Assembly: GCA_025997655.1 (NCBI GenBank)
Contig: BNUW01000024.1
Coordinates: 1-21,928 of the forward strand
DNA from: Spirochaetia bacterium
GTDB taxonomy: Bacteria > Spirochaetota > Spirochaetia > Treponematales > Breznakiellaceae
Length of the DNA stretch: 21,928 bases
Direction: 5' to 3'
The notes beneath the pieces were generated by a model that saw nothing but the letters and a program-made list of their open reading frames with translations, was not told the origin of the DNA and made no database searches. Of the stretch, positions 14,204-21,826 are shown piece by piece; the first letter of the stretch is position 1, and every line of letters starts with the position of its first letter. The position numbers and the translations under genes were made by a program.

Positions 14204-14628
14204 TGCAGCCCATCGCCATATGTAAGGATCGCGGGTTTTTGATTTCTCCCCTGGACATACCGGTGTATATCCTGGAACTGCCGGCGACCCCTTCAGGTTC
14301 GTTGTTGAAGGAGCCGTTTCTTGAAGGAGAGATACTACATCAGTTAAAAGCACTTTACCCGGGAACGCCGGATACTACGCTTGTCGATTATAAAATATAC
14401 CGGAGCAAAAACCGGAACAAGGTGCAAACAGCAGCGGTATTCGTAAGCTCCCGCCCGCGCCATGCAGTTTACCTGAATCTTAAGCGGCCCCTTATTCCCG
14501 GGGTTACCATCATGTCGGCGGGCATGTGCCGCATGCAGCGAAGATGCGCGGGAAACTTCGGCGCAAACGGATTAGCTATCCTCTGTACCCCGCAATGGAT
14601 CGAGGCGGCTTTTTTGCGGACGGCTTGA
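14203..14628 (+). CDS. gspL: GspL-like cytoplasmic domain, N-terminal part (frameshifted)
   Basis: This frame encodes 141 residues starting MQPIAICKDRGFLISPLDIP. The position after gspK, and the actin-like-fold flavour of the first ~105 residues, fit the cytoplasmic domain of GspL, which binds GspE. The last ~35 residues (RRCAGNFGANGLAILCTPQW...) look out of frame, while the overlapping frame reads sensibly (RISYPLYPAMDRGGFFADGL). A one-base frame change somewhere between 14484 and 14628, most likely about 14520-14560, would join both parts into one ~380-residue GspL. A true mutation, a sequencing error and recoding are all possible. Confidence 0.6.
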   Translation: MQPIAICKDRGFLISPLDIPVYILELPATPSGSLLKEPFLEGEILHQLKALYPGTPDTTLVDYKIYRSKNRNKVQTAAVFVSSRPRHAVYLNLKRPLIPGVTIMSAGMCRMQRRCAGNFGANGLAILCTPQWIEAAFLRTA

Positions 14629-15344
14629 TCCGCCGGTATGAATCATGTCACCCGGATGCCGGTGAGCTGCCCCCCACCCTGCTGGCCCCCTTTCTGAACG
14701 GGCCTGAACCACGGGATATACCGGTGCTTCTTATCAATGCCGGTATTACCGAAAAACAGAAGGAAGAAACAGAAACGGTGTTGAATCAGCTTTTTAACCG
14801 GGTAATGCCTGTTGACATTGAAGAAATTCCCATAAAGGGGTCATTAAAAAACGCCGGGGTCTTTAACGATACAAAAAGCCGTTCCCTGATCCGCCGGAAG
14901 GGAAGCATACGGATACTGGCGGCCTTAAATTGTATTGCCCTGTTACTATCCCTGCATATAATCACCGTAAAAACAAATCGGGAACTGTACCGGTTGAAAG
15001 GATATTGTCAGGAGCAGGCTCAAAGACGAAACGAGGCGGAACGGTTGGAGGGGGAAATTACGGAATTAGTATCACGGCAAAGGGGGATCAAGGATACGCA
15101 GCGTAATCCCTATGGGATCATTTCCCAACTCCAATCCTGCCTAAAGGAGGCCTGGATAAAATCCCTGGTACTACAGGGGGATACCTTCAATCTGGAAGCC
15201 GAGGGGGACGATTCAATCGGGGTGTTACAATCACTACAGGGTTCCGGTTATTTTAGCGGGGTAACCCTGCACCAGGCTTCCCCGTCAAATGCTTCCGGGG
15301 AGCAGTTCACTATTTCAGGGAGGATAAGCGGCCATGAAAAATAG
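14526..15344 (+). CDS. gspL: GspL-like C-terminal part with membrane anchor (frameshifted)
   Basis: The frame starts at a GTG at 14526 without a convincing ribosome-binding site, supporting its being the second half of a broken gspL rather than a separate gene. It completes the cytoplasmic domain (GGFFADGLIRRYESCHPDAG, DIPVLLINAGI), then has one membrane helix near residues 128-150 (ILAALNCIALLLSLHIITV). The periplasmic part starts with a charged coil (REL...QEQAQRRNEAERLEGEI) and ends in a small alpha/beta domain (WIKSLVLQGDTFNLEAEGDD, FTISGRISG) of the ferredoxin-like type found in GspL and PilN. It overlaps gspM by 11 nt. Confidence 0.65.
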   Translation: MPHAAKMRGKLRRKRISYPLYPAMDRGGFFADGLIRRYESCHPDAGELPPTLLAPFLNGPEPRDIPVLLINAGITEKQKEETETVLNQLFNRVMPVDIEEIPIKGSLKNAGVFNDTKSRSLIRRKGSIRILAALNCIALLLSLHIITVKTNRELYRLKGYCQEQAQRRNEAERLEGEITELVSRQRGIKDTQRNPYGIISQLQSCLKEAWIKSLVLQGDTFNLEAEGDDSIGVLQSLQGSGYFSGVTLHQASPSNASGEQFTISGRISGHEK

Positions 15345-15819
15345 CAAAACTACTTTGTTGATTCCCCTTTTTCACCTGATCTTTTCCGCTGTTTTCATAT
15401 TTATTTTTATTGGCAGTATCCGGGAAATCCATAGCATCATTGAATCCATGGATCATTACCGGAATGCGGCAAGCGAAATACAGCCCCTTTCTCAAGGCTA
15501 TCTTTCCCGGTTGGAAAACCTGGCAAGGGATCTGCGGGACCAGGGTCCGGAATCAGCGGCGGAATTTTCTGCGGAGGACGGCTTTGCCATGATCCGCGAT
15601 TTACTGCGCACCCGGGACATCACGGTGGAACGGTTCAGGACCACCGGAAAGGGAAACACTGCGGCGGCAGAATTTATCCTGAACAGCAATGGCGTTGATT
15701 TCCTTAATTTTCTTAAAGGGGCCCAGGAATTTTCAATACCCCTAAGCTATATCGGCATCAAACCGGCGCCGAATTCTTCAACACTCAACGTTACGGTGAG
15801 GTTTAACCATGTACCGTAA
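15334..15819 (+). CDS. gspM: Type II secretion assembly protein GspM-like
   Basis: The 161-residue bitopic protein partners GspL in the inner membrane. Residues 8-28 form the anchor (LIPLFHLIFSAVFIFIFIGSI), followed by a helical segment (SQGYLSRLENLARDLRDQG) and a ferredoxin-like domain (FAMIRDLLRTRDITVERFRT, AAAEFILNSNGVDFLNFLKG). This layout matches GspM and PilO. The assignment relies on topology and on position after gspL, since sequence conservation in this family is low. It overlaps the next gene by 11 nt. Confidence 0.72.
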   Translation: MKNSKTTLLIPLFHLIFSAVFIFIFIGSIREIHSIIESMDHYRNAASEIQPLSQGYLSRLENLARDLRDQGPESAAEFSAEDGFAMIRDLLRTRDITVERFRTTGKGNTAAAEFILNSNGVDFLNFLKGAQEFSIPLSYIGIKPAPNSSTLNVTVRFNHVP

Positions 15820-16249
15820 ACTATTTTTCGCCGGCATTGCGCTTGCCATCGGGATTCCCCTCTTTCCGCTGGGCGCACTGTTTTTCCTTTCAAAGAACCG
15901 GACGCCCGTCCCTGTGGAGAAATTACCGGAAAGCATAATCATCCCGAATTATGTACCGGAAATACGGGAACCTGATCCGCCCCAAATCAGCGCGGAACAA
16001 TTGGCCCTTGTTTTCCGGCCCCCGGTTAATAAGCCGCCGCTGCGGGTGAAGGCATCTGAGAAAGCGGTGGATACACAATACAGCTATCTTGGTTTAATAC
16101 GGGAAAACAACGGACAGGAATGGCTGTACCTGAAGGAAAACGAAACCGGCAGGCTTATCTCAATTGGCGCCGGCGAGATGGTATCAAAAACGCAGGAATA
16201 CTGTGTAGTGAGCATTGACGGCACACATTATTTTATCAGGAGGAATTAG
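15809..16249 (+). CDS. gspC: GspC/PilP-like secretin-coupling protein
   Basis: The 146-residue bitopic protein has an N-terminal anchor (residues 6-28), a Pro-rich linker (about 33-75), then a small beta domain (YSYLGLIRENNGQEWLYLK, ENETGRLISIGAGE, YCVVSIDGTHYFIRR). That resembles the homology region of GspC, and equally PilP, which contacts the secretin N0 domain. The C-terminal PDZ or coiled-coil domain of classical GspC is missing. It lies at the end of the operon after L and M rather than at the front. The call rests on architecture and context. Confidence 0.6.
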   Translation: MYRKLFFAGIALAIGIPLFPLGALFFLSKNRTPVPVEKLPESIIIPNYVPEIREPDPPQISAEQLALVFRPPVNKPPLRVKASEKAVDTQYSYLGLIRENNGQEWLYLKENETGRLISIGAGEMVSKTQEYCVVSIDGTHYFIRRN

Positions 16250-16250
16250 C

Positions 16251-16925
16251 ATGAAAACCCGTTTGTTCTGTTTAGGCGTTATTATGACGGTTTTCTTTTC
16301 CTGCGCGTCCAACCCCGCTCAGAAAAAAACATCCCAGGGTTTGTACGGGATGATCTACGATGGAGACAACAGGCCGGTGATGGAGGTTAAAATATATGTG
16401 GGGGATAAATTCAGCGCCATAAGCGATATCCACGGCCATTTCTCCCTGGCAAAATTAAAGACCGGCAAAACGTATGACATCAGGGCTTACAAAGAAAACT
16501 ATGAAGAGGTAGGGCTGGAGATTTATTATACGGACCCCGCCAATGTTTTGTACATTAACATGTGCCATATGGATCAACTTTTAAGCCGGGCGGAACAGGC
16601 GCTGCGGGACAAGGACTGGGCACAAACAGCAGCATTGCTGTCCAGGGCCGAGGCTGCGGGGGGAGATTATCCTTCCATACAATACCTGCGGGGCGTCCTT
16701 GCGTTTCATAAGGGCGAATACGAAGAGGCCCTGAGAATCCTTACCACGGCGGCGGAAACGGAAAAAAACGCCCCCTACCTGGACCTGTTTATCGCCGACC
16801 TGTACCAATACTACGCGGAGGACAGGGAACGTGCGCTGTTTTTTCTGAATAGGTTTCTTGAATCACGGTATGAGGCGAAGGTTGCAAAGCGGGTTCGGGA
16901 ATTGAATGAGATAAAGGGGAGGTGA
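16251..16925 (+). CDS. TPR lipoprotein, candidate secretin pilotin
   Basis: The 224-residue lipoprotein starts at ATG 16251 with AGGAGG 7 nt upstream; the longer frame from 16215 is rejected. The signal peptide ends VFFSC with Cys18 lipidated. Residues ~30-105 form a carboxypeptidase-regulatory-like beta-sandwich (GLYGMIYDGDNRPVMEVKIY, FSAISDIHGHFSLAKLKTGK). Residues ~110-220 are tetratricopeptide-like helices (AEQALRDKDWAQTAALLSRA, YLRGVLAFHKGEYEEALRIL). It follows gspC by one base. TPR lipoproteins such as PilF/PilW serve as pilotins for type IV pilus secretins, so a role in GspD assembly is plausible but inferred. Confidence 0.7.
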   Translation: MKTRLFCLGVIMTVFFSCASNPAQKKTSQGLYGMIYDGDNRPVMEVKIYVGDKFSAISDIHGHFSLAKLKTGKTYDIRAYKENYEEVGLEIYYTDPANVLYINMCHMDQLLSRAEQALRDKDWAQTAALLSRAEAAGGDYPSIQYLRGVLAFHKGEYEEALRILTTAAETEKNAPYLDLFIADLYQYYAEDRERALFFLNRFLESRYEAKVAKRVRELNEIKGR

Positions 16926-16944
16926 AGGGGCATGCTGGCATAGC

Positions 16945-17081
16945 CGGGTGGAAGGGGGCATGTCGGGCGCTCATGCTGTTGGAGGAACCTGCTCCCGGAG
17001 CCCGGCCCCAGGGGGCCCGAATAGGTCTCCGTACGCAGGGACATCCAAATGCATTCGGCCCGGCACGCCCCCTTCCACCCG
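16945..17081. terminator. Long GC-rich inverted repeat between convergent operons
   Basis: The arms 16945-16968 (CGGGTGGAAGGGGGCA...) and 17058-17081 (...CACGCCCCCTTCCACCCG) match at 22 of 24 positions as inverted repeats, with an 89-nt loop. They lie between the end of the secretion operon and the end of the efflux operon, which converge. A transcript from either side could fold into a strong stem. The long loop and lack of a T-run make it unlike a standard intrinsic terminator, so transcript end protection or a dispersed repeat are alternatives. Confidence 0.45.
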
Positions 17082-17144
17082 CTGCGTCAGCATTATATCG
17101 CTAAATACCGCGGCCCGGCATGGCCCTTCCCTCCCGCTGCGTCA
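17056..17144. repeat. 34-bp direct repeat, two copies 55 bp apart
   Basis: Copies at 17056-17089 and 17111-17144 share 29 of 34 positions, beginning CGGCCCGGCA and ending CCCGCTGCGTCA. The first copy contains the right arm of the inverted repeat above, so both copies can in principle pair with the single left arm at 16945-16968. This looks like a small intergenic repeat element rather than coding sequence. Confidence 0.6.
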
Positions 17145-17168
17145 CCACGCACCGTCGGCTTTGCGCTG

Positions 17169-17552
17169 TTATTCTAACCCGGCCAGTCCCGCCAGTCCTT
17201 CAACCCCTTCCGGCAGCGGCTCAGGCTCGGGCTCCGCTTCGACGGCCGGGGCCGGCAGGGCGCCCTGTGCCAGGGAAGACCGCAGGCCGAAGAGCTTGAT
17301 CCCCTCATCAGGGAAACTTGCCTTAACCGTGGCAACCGCCCGCTCTATGCCCTGGGCTTCCGCTTCCTCACACCAGATCACCAGCACAAAGTTTTCCTCC
17401 GGCCAGATGGCATCCCCCATCTTGGGGCCGGCATGGCCGACCCCCATGGCCACGGGATACCGGGTGTAGTATTGGCCCACATGCTCTGCGGCCAGGGCCT
17501 CAAGGATGTTCTCCTCCACCGAGTGGTTCGCGATTATTTCTATCCGGATCAT
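17169..17552 (-). CDS. P-II-like protein associated with RND transporter (PG0541 type)
   Basis: This 127-residue cytoplasmic protein starts MIRIEIIANHSVEENILEAL and runs through VAMGVGHAGPKMGDAIWPEE and NFVLVIWCEEAEAQGIERAV. That is a ferredoxin-like alpha/beta pattern resembling nitrogen-regulatory P-II proteins. Small proteins of this type are encoded next to HAE1-family RND pumps in other anaerobes (PG0541 family), where the role is unproven; regulation of the pump is a reasonable inference. Residues after ~95 form an Ala/Pro/Glu-rich tail (EAEPEPEPLPEG, then GLAGLAGLE). It overlaps the pump stop codon by 4 nt (ATGA), so the two are translationally coupled. Confidence 0.75.
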   Translation of the reverse strand: MIRIEIIANHSVEENILEALAAEHVGQYYTRYPVAMGVGHAGPKMGDAIWPEENFVLVIWCEEAEAQGIERAVATVKASFPDEGIKLFGLRSSLAQGALPAPAVEAEPEPEPLPEGVEGLAGLAGLE

Positions 17553-20500
17553 ACCCCGGCCTCCTCAGCAACCCTACCGGGTTGAGCAATCCTACCGGGC
17601 TGAGCGATCCTCGCCGCGCTCTGAGTTTTGGCCTTAGCCTGCTTCTTGGTCAGGCCCTGGGCAATCCGCTCACGACGCGCTTCCGCACGGGCATCCCGCT
17701 CATCCGAATGTTTGTTCATGATGTAATACACCGTGGGCATCAGGAATAGTGTCATCAGGGTGCCGAAGGAAAGGCCGCCCAGTACCGTCTTGCCAATGGG
17801 GCCGGTCATTGCCGAACCTTCACCGGGGACAAATGCCATGGGGGCAAGCCCTAGTACGGTGGTCAGGGTGGTCATCAGGATGGGGCGGAGACGGTTCCGG
17901 GCGGCTTCCACGCAGGCTTCCTGTAGGCCGTAGCCCCGCTTGCGCAGCAGGTTGGTGTAGTCCACCAGGACGATACCGTTATTAACGATAACCCCTACCA
18001 GGACCAGCAGCCCCACCGCCGTCATGACGTTGAAGACTGTGCCGGTAACGAGATAAATTGCCACCACGCCGATAAGCGACAGGGGCAGGGTCATGAGCAC
18101 GATGAAGGGGTCCCGGAAGGATTCAAAGAGGCAGGCCATAACCCCGAATACCAGGAATATGGCTACCACCACTATCAGGAGGAACTTGGTCATCATCTCT
18201 ATCATATCCGCGTTGCCCCCGCCGTACTCAATGATCACATCCTCGTCCGCGGGGATTGACCCCTGGACGAGGGTACGGACCTTGTCGTCCAGGTCATTGA
18301 GCTTTGCGCCGGAGACGGCGGCGGCGGTAACATGGATTACCCGGCTCTGGTTTTCACGGCTGATAGACATGGGGCCCGTGCCTTCCTTATAGTCGGCAAA
18401 GTTGGAAAGCGCCATCCGGCCCCCCGCCATCTGGCTGTTCACAAAGATGTGGTCCAGCGCCGGCCTGGTACTCCGGTCCGCTTCCGCCAGAACAAGCACC
18501 ACATCGTAGGTGTTGCTGCCGTCCTTGTACTGGGTGGCGATGATGCCGTCCACTGCGGCCTTTATCTCGTTACCAATGGTGTAGGCGTTCAGCCCCATGG
18601 CGTAGATCCTATCCCGGTCAAGCTCTATCTCTATTTGCGGCATCCCGTCCTTGAGACTCACCTGGGGTTCCTTTACTTCGGGAACGTGGTCGGTCAGGAT
18701 CTGGGCTATCTGTTCCGCGATAGCCTTGCCCTTCACCAGGTCTTCGGTACGGAGAGTAATGTCCACTGCGCTACTGCTGCCGCCCATGCCCCCAAAACCG
18801 CCTGAAGAGAAATTAAAGGCGACCCCGGGGAAATCGTTGAAGTGCTTCCGCAGTTTGGCCTTGACCTCCTCGGCGGTGTCTATCCGTTCCTCGTATTTCA
18901 GGAGATTGATACGCAGGGAGCCTGAGTTGCTTGAGGAACTACTGAACAGATTGCCCCCCCCGGCGTTCAGGACGATCCGGTCATAACCCTGCACTTCCCG
19001 CTTCACAATCTCCTCAAGCCGGCGCAGGGCAGCCTCGGTGTCCGCCAGGGGGCTTCCCATGGGCAGGGTGGCGGTGATGTTCACATTATCCGCCTCCTCT
19101 TCGGGCATGAAGACCCAGCCGATTTTTGGGACCATGAAGATGCTTCCCACCAGAAGCAGCACCAGGAAGACTATCACGATGGCCTTGTGCCGCAGTACCC
19201 GGTCCACCGCTTTGGCGTAGGCATTATCAAGGGCGTTGAGCGCGTTGGCGAAGGCATTGTCAATGGCGGTGAGAAATTTGTTTTTTAAGGGTTTCTGCCT
19301 CCGGGTTACCAGTGGGAAGTAATGGCTGCCCAGCACCGGTACGAGGAATATTGCCACGAAAAGGGAAGCGGTCAGGGATATTACCACCGTAAAGGCCAGC
19401 CCGGCGAACATTTCCCCCGCCATTTCCAACAAGCCCTGGAACATGACCAGGGGTGCAAATACGCAGATGGTGGTCAGGGTGGATGCGGTAATAGCGACAA
19501 CCATTTCCGAGGTGCCGATAATGGCGGCGGGCTTGAGCTTGGCCCCCTTTTCCCGGTAATGGACGATATTCTCCAAAATAACGACCGAGTTATCCACCAG
19601 CATACCGATCCCCAGAACCAGCCCCGCCATGGTCATCAGGTTCAGGGTAAGGCCGCAGAAGTACATCAGCATGATGGTGATGACAATGGACACCGGAATA
19701 CTGATGCCGATAATCAGGGTCGGTTTAATGGACCGGAGGAATAGGAACAGCACAATCACCGCCAGGACCGCCCCGGACAAGGCGCTGTTGGTTACCTGGT
19801 TCAGGGAATTTTCTATCTGATCCGTATTGTTGAAGGTTTCCAGTATCTTGATATCCTGGGGAATCTCACGGGCTATCCGGGTAATCCGCTTCCGCAAGTC
19901 CTTCGCGGTCTGCACCGAATTCTTCCCGCTCTGCTTCTGAATCATGAGCATCACCGAAGGCTGCCCGTTCACAAATACGGCGGATGTCTGATCTTTGTAG
20001 CCTTCAAAGACATCGGCGATGTCCCGGAGGTATATGTTGCGGGGCAGTTCCGCCTGGCCGTTCACCAAGCCGCCGCCCTTGTAGGAAATCACCGTATTCT
20101 TGATCTGTTCCAGGGAGGTATATTCCCCCATGGTGGTGAGGATGTAGTTCATCCCCCCTTCGGTGATAGACCCGGCGGATATTTGCGCGTTGTTCCCCGC
20201 CAGCATTTGTTGGATCTGGGTTACGGTGAGGCCGTACGCCTCAAGCCGGTTCTGGGCAAGCTCCACCCGGATGACCTTCTCCCGCCCGCCGTTTACCGAT
20301 GCGGAGGCAACCCCGGGTGTCTGCTCGATCCGGGGAATGATGGTATCCTCGGCGATTTGCCGTAGTTCCTCCGGCGACCGGTTTCCCGTTACCTGCAAGC
20401 CCATGATGGGCATCATGGAGGGGTCAAGCTTGAAGATCATCGGAGAAACCGCCCCCTCGGGCAGATAGCGTCTGACCCGTTCCAGGGCGTCCCGGATAGA

Positions 20501-20818
20501 GTTGGCGGCGTCCGCAAGGTCTGTCCCGTAGTTAAACTCCAGCATTATCATGCTGGAACCCTTGGAGGAGGTTGAGGTCAGTTTTTTCAGGGCGGACACG
20601 CTGGAAAGGGCCGACTCCAGGTTACGGGTTACACTGCGTTCCACTTCTTCGGGACCGGCGCCGGTGTAGGAGGTCAACACCACCACATAGGGGGGGTTTA
20701 TTTCGGGAAGCAGATCAATGGGCATACTCGTAAGGGCAAAGATCCCTAAGCCGATGAGGAGCGCAAAAATGATAAAAAAGGTTGTCGGCCGACCGACCGC
20801 TGTTTTAGCAAAACTCAT
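17549..20818 (-). CDS. RND efflux pump permease, HAE1 family
   Basis: The 1089-residue inner-membrane proton-driven exporter is full length for the AcrB/MexB/BesB class. TM1 is at about 11-31, followed by the porter-domain start (MPIDLLPEINPPYVVVLTSY, GAGPEEVERSVTRNLESALS). TM4 carries the proton-relay segment GLVLGIGMLVDNSVVILEN with a single Asp409 instead of the Asp-Asp pair of AcrB. The TM10 region holds VLVGVIVNNGIVLVDYTN. GGGAGG lies 7 nt before the ATG. The cytoplasmic C-terminus is extended and ends with RIAQPGRIAQPGRVAEEAGV, from an 18-bp tandem repeat. Its substrate cannot be predicted. It lies between adaptor and P-II-like genes in one operon. Confidence 0.95.
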   Translation of the reverse strand: MSFAKTAVGRPTTFFIIFALLIGLGIFALTSMPIDLLPEINPPYVVVLTSYTGAGPEEVERSVTRNLESALSSVSALKKLTSTSSKGSSMIMLEFNYGTDLADAANSIRDALERVRRYLPEGAVSPMIFKLDPSMMPIMGLQVTGNRSPEELRQIAEDTIIPRIEQTPGVASASVNGGREKVIRVELAQNRLEAYGLTVTQIQQMLAGNNAQISAGSITEGGMNYILTTMGEYTSLEQIKNTVISYKGGGLVNGQAELPRNIYLRDIADVFEGYKDQTSAVFVNGQPSVMLMIQKQSGKNSVQTAKDLRKRITRIAREIPQDIKILETFNNTDQIENSLNQVTNSALSGAVLAVIVLFLFLRSIKPTLIIGISIPVSIVITIMLMYFCGLTLNLMTMAGLVLGIGMLVDNSVVILENIVHYREKGAKLKPAAIIGTSEMVVAITASTLTTICVFAPLVMFQGLLEMAGEMFAGLAFTVVISLTASLFVAIFLVPVLGSHYFPLVTRRQKPLKNKFLTAIDNAFANALNALDNAYAKAVDRVLRHKAIVIVFLVLLLVGSIFMVPKIGWVFMPEEEADNVNITATLPMGSPLADTEAALRRLEEIVKREVQGYDRIVLNAGGGNLFSSSSSNSGSLRINLLKYEERIDTAEEVKAKLRKHFNDFPGVAFNFSSGGFGGMGGSSSAVDITLRTEDLVKGKAIAEQIAQILTDHVPEVKEPQVSLKDGMPQIEIELDRDRIYAMGLNAYTIGNEIKAAVDGIIATQYKDGSNTYDVVLVLAEADRSTRPALDHIFVNSQMAGGRMALSNFADYKEGTGPMSISRENQSRVIHVTAAAVSGAKLNDLDDKVRTLVQGSIPADEDVIIEYGGGNADMIEMMTKFLLIVVVAIFLVFGVMACLFESFRDPFIVLMTLPLSLIGVVAIYLVTGTVFNVMTAVGLLVLVGVIVNNGIVLVDYTNLLRKRGYGLQEACVEAARNRLRPILMTTLTTVLGLAPMAFVPGEGSAMTGPIGKTVLGGLSFGTLMTLFLMPTVYYIMNKHSDERDARAEARRERIAQGLTKKQAKAKTQSAARIAQPGRIAQPGRVAEEAGV
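17568..17603 (-). repeat. 18-bp tandem repeat at the 3' end of the pump gene
   Basis: GCAACCCTACCGGGTTGA (17568-17585) and GCAATCCTACCGGGCTGA (17586-17603) are adjacent 18-bp copies with two mismatches, and a decayed third copy follows. In the pump reading frame they encode the repeated AQPGRI units. As 18 is a multiple of three, copy-number change would lengthen the tail without shifting the frame. Confidence 0.7.
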
Positions 20819-20830
20819 GACTGTCCTCCC

Positions 20831-21826
20831 TTAGTTGGCAGCGCTTGTAGGGCCTGCGCCCAGGGGCGCAACTTGTTCTATCACGTTGATCCGTGACCCG
20901 TCTTCCAGGTGATTTTGGCCTTTGAGGATAATTTCCTGATTGGGATTAAGCCCCGCCAACACTTCCAGCACCCCGTCCACCAGAACCCCCGGTGTTATCA
21001 CCTGCCGCTTGGCGACACGGAACGCCGGGTCACGGGGGTCCGTGGCTACGGTAAACACATAGCTTTCATCAAACCGCTGGATCATGGCGCCGCCGGGGAT
21101 CTTCACAATATTGTTTTTCTCGTCGGTGATGATCCGCACCTTGGCGAACATCCCCGCCTTGAGTTTTGAACCGGGGTTCTCCACATTGACCCGCACCTCC
21201 ATGGTCCGGGACGCAGGGTCCACGGTTGGGGAGATCTCCGTAATACTGCCGCGGAATATTTCCCCCGGCCACGCGTCCAGGGTAATCTGGCAGGGCTGCC
21301 GCAGGGCTATCTTGGAAATGAACCGCTCCGCCACGTAGAGCTTTATCTCCAGGGCATTCCCTCCGGCGATCCTCGCCAGGGGAATCGCCTGACTGATGGT
21401 CATCCCCACCTGTGCGGGCAGTGATGTTATCGTTCCTGAAATGGGCGCACGGGCTATATTGGCCTGGTAGGTCATCCCCGGCTTACTGGGGTCCACCGCC
21501 GCAATGGGATCGTTCCGGGCGACCCGGTCCCCGACGGAAACATAGACCCGGGTTATCTTCCCTGCGGCATCCGAATAGGTGTCCACCGAGGTGCCGGACA
21601 CAATGTCCCCGGAAAGGGCCAGGTAATCCAGGATCTGTCCCTGGACCGCTACGGTGGTATTCACCGCGAACACCGGAATTGCCGGCGCGTCACCGCCAGC
21701 CCCGCCACCCGGGCCGGCTTGGTTAGCCTGGCCCTTGCTGCAGCCCGGAAAACTCACCGCTACAATAACTGCTGCTATGGCGCTCAACACCACTGCGGCG
21801 GCGCCTCTGTACTGAACTTTTTTCAT
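20831..21826 (-). CDS. RND efflux periplasmic adaptor lipoprotein, hairpin-less
   Basis: The 331-residue membrane-fusion protein is anchored as a lipoprotein (signal peptide ends VSFPGC, Cys29), followed by a Gly/Ala-rich linker. The two lipoyl (barrel-sandwich) halves are at about 83-112 (AGKITRVYVSVGDRVARNDP) and 124-153 (ARAPISGTITSLPAQVGMTI), joined by only ~11 residues. The long alpha-helical hairpin of AcrA-type adaptors is therefore absent, as reported for Borrelia BesA. A beta-barrel domain (IKLYVAERFISKIALRQPCQ, GSITEISPTVDPASRTMEVR) and a membrane-proximal domain follow. It is 12 bp upstream of the pump gene and overlaps the outer-membrane factor stop (ATGA). Confidence 0.93.
   Translation of the reverse strand: MKKVQYRGAAAVVLSAIAAVIVAVSFPGCSKGQANQAGPGGGAGGDAPAIPVFAVNTTVAVQGQILDYLALSGDIVSGTSVDTYSDAAGKITRVYVSVGDRVARNDPIAAVDPSKPGMTYQANIARAPISGTITSLPAQVGMTISQAIPLARIAGGNALEIKLYVAERFISKIALRQPCQITLDAWPGEIFRGSITEISPTVDPASRTMEVRVNVENPGSKLKAGMFAKVRIITDEKNNIVKIPGGAMIQRFDESYVFTVATDPRDPAFRVAKRQVITPGVLVDGVLEVLAGLNPNQEIILKGQNHLEDGSRINVIEQVAPLGAGPTSAAN

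Noticed and set aside
16922..17469. Plus-strand frames through the GC-rich gap and into the P-II-like gene
   Set aside because: They are Pro/Arg/Ser/Gly-rich products of GC-rich sequence, overlap inverted repeats and lie antisense to the P-II-like gene.
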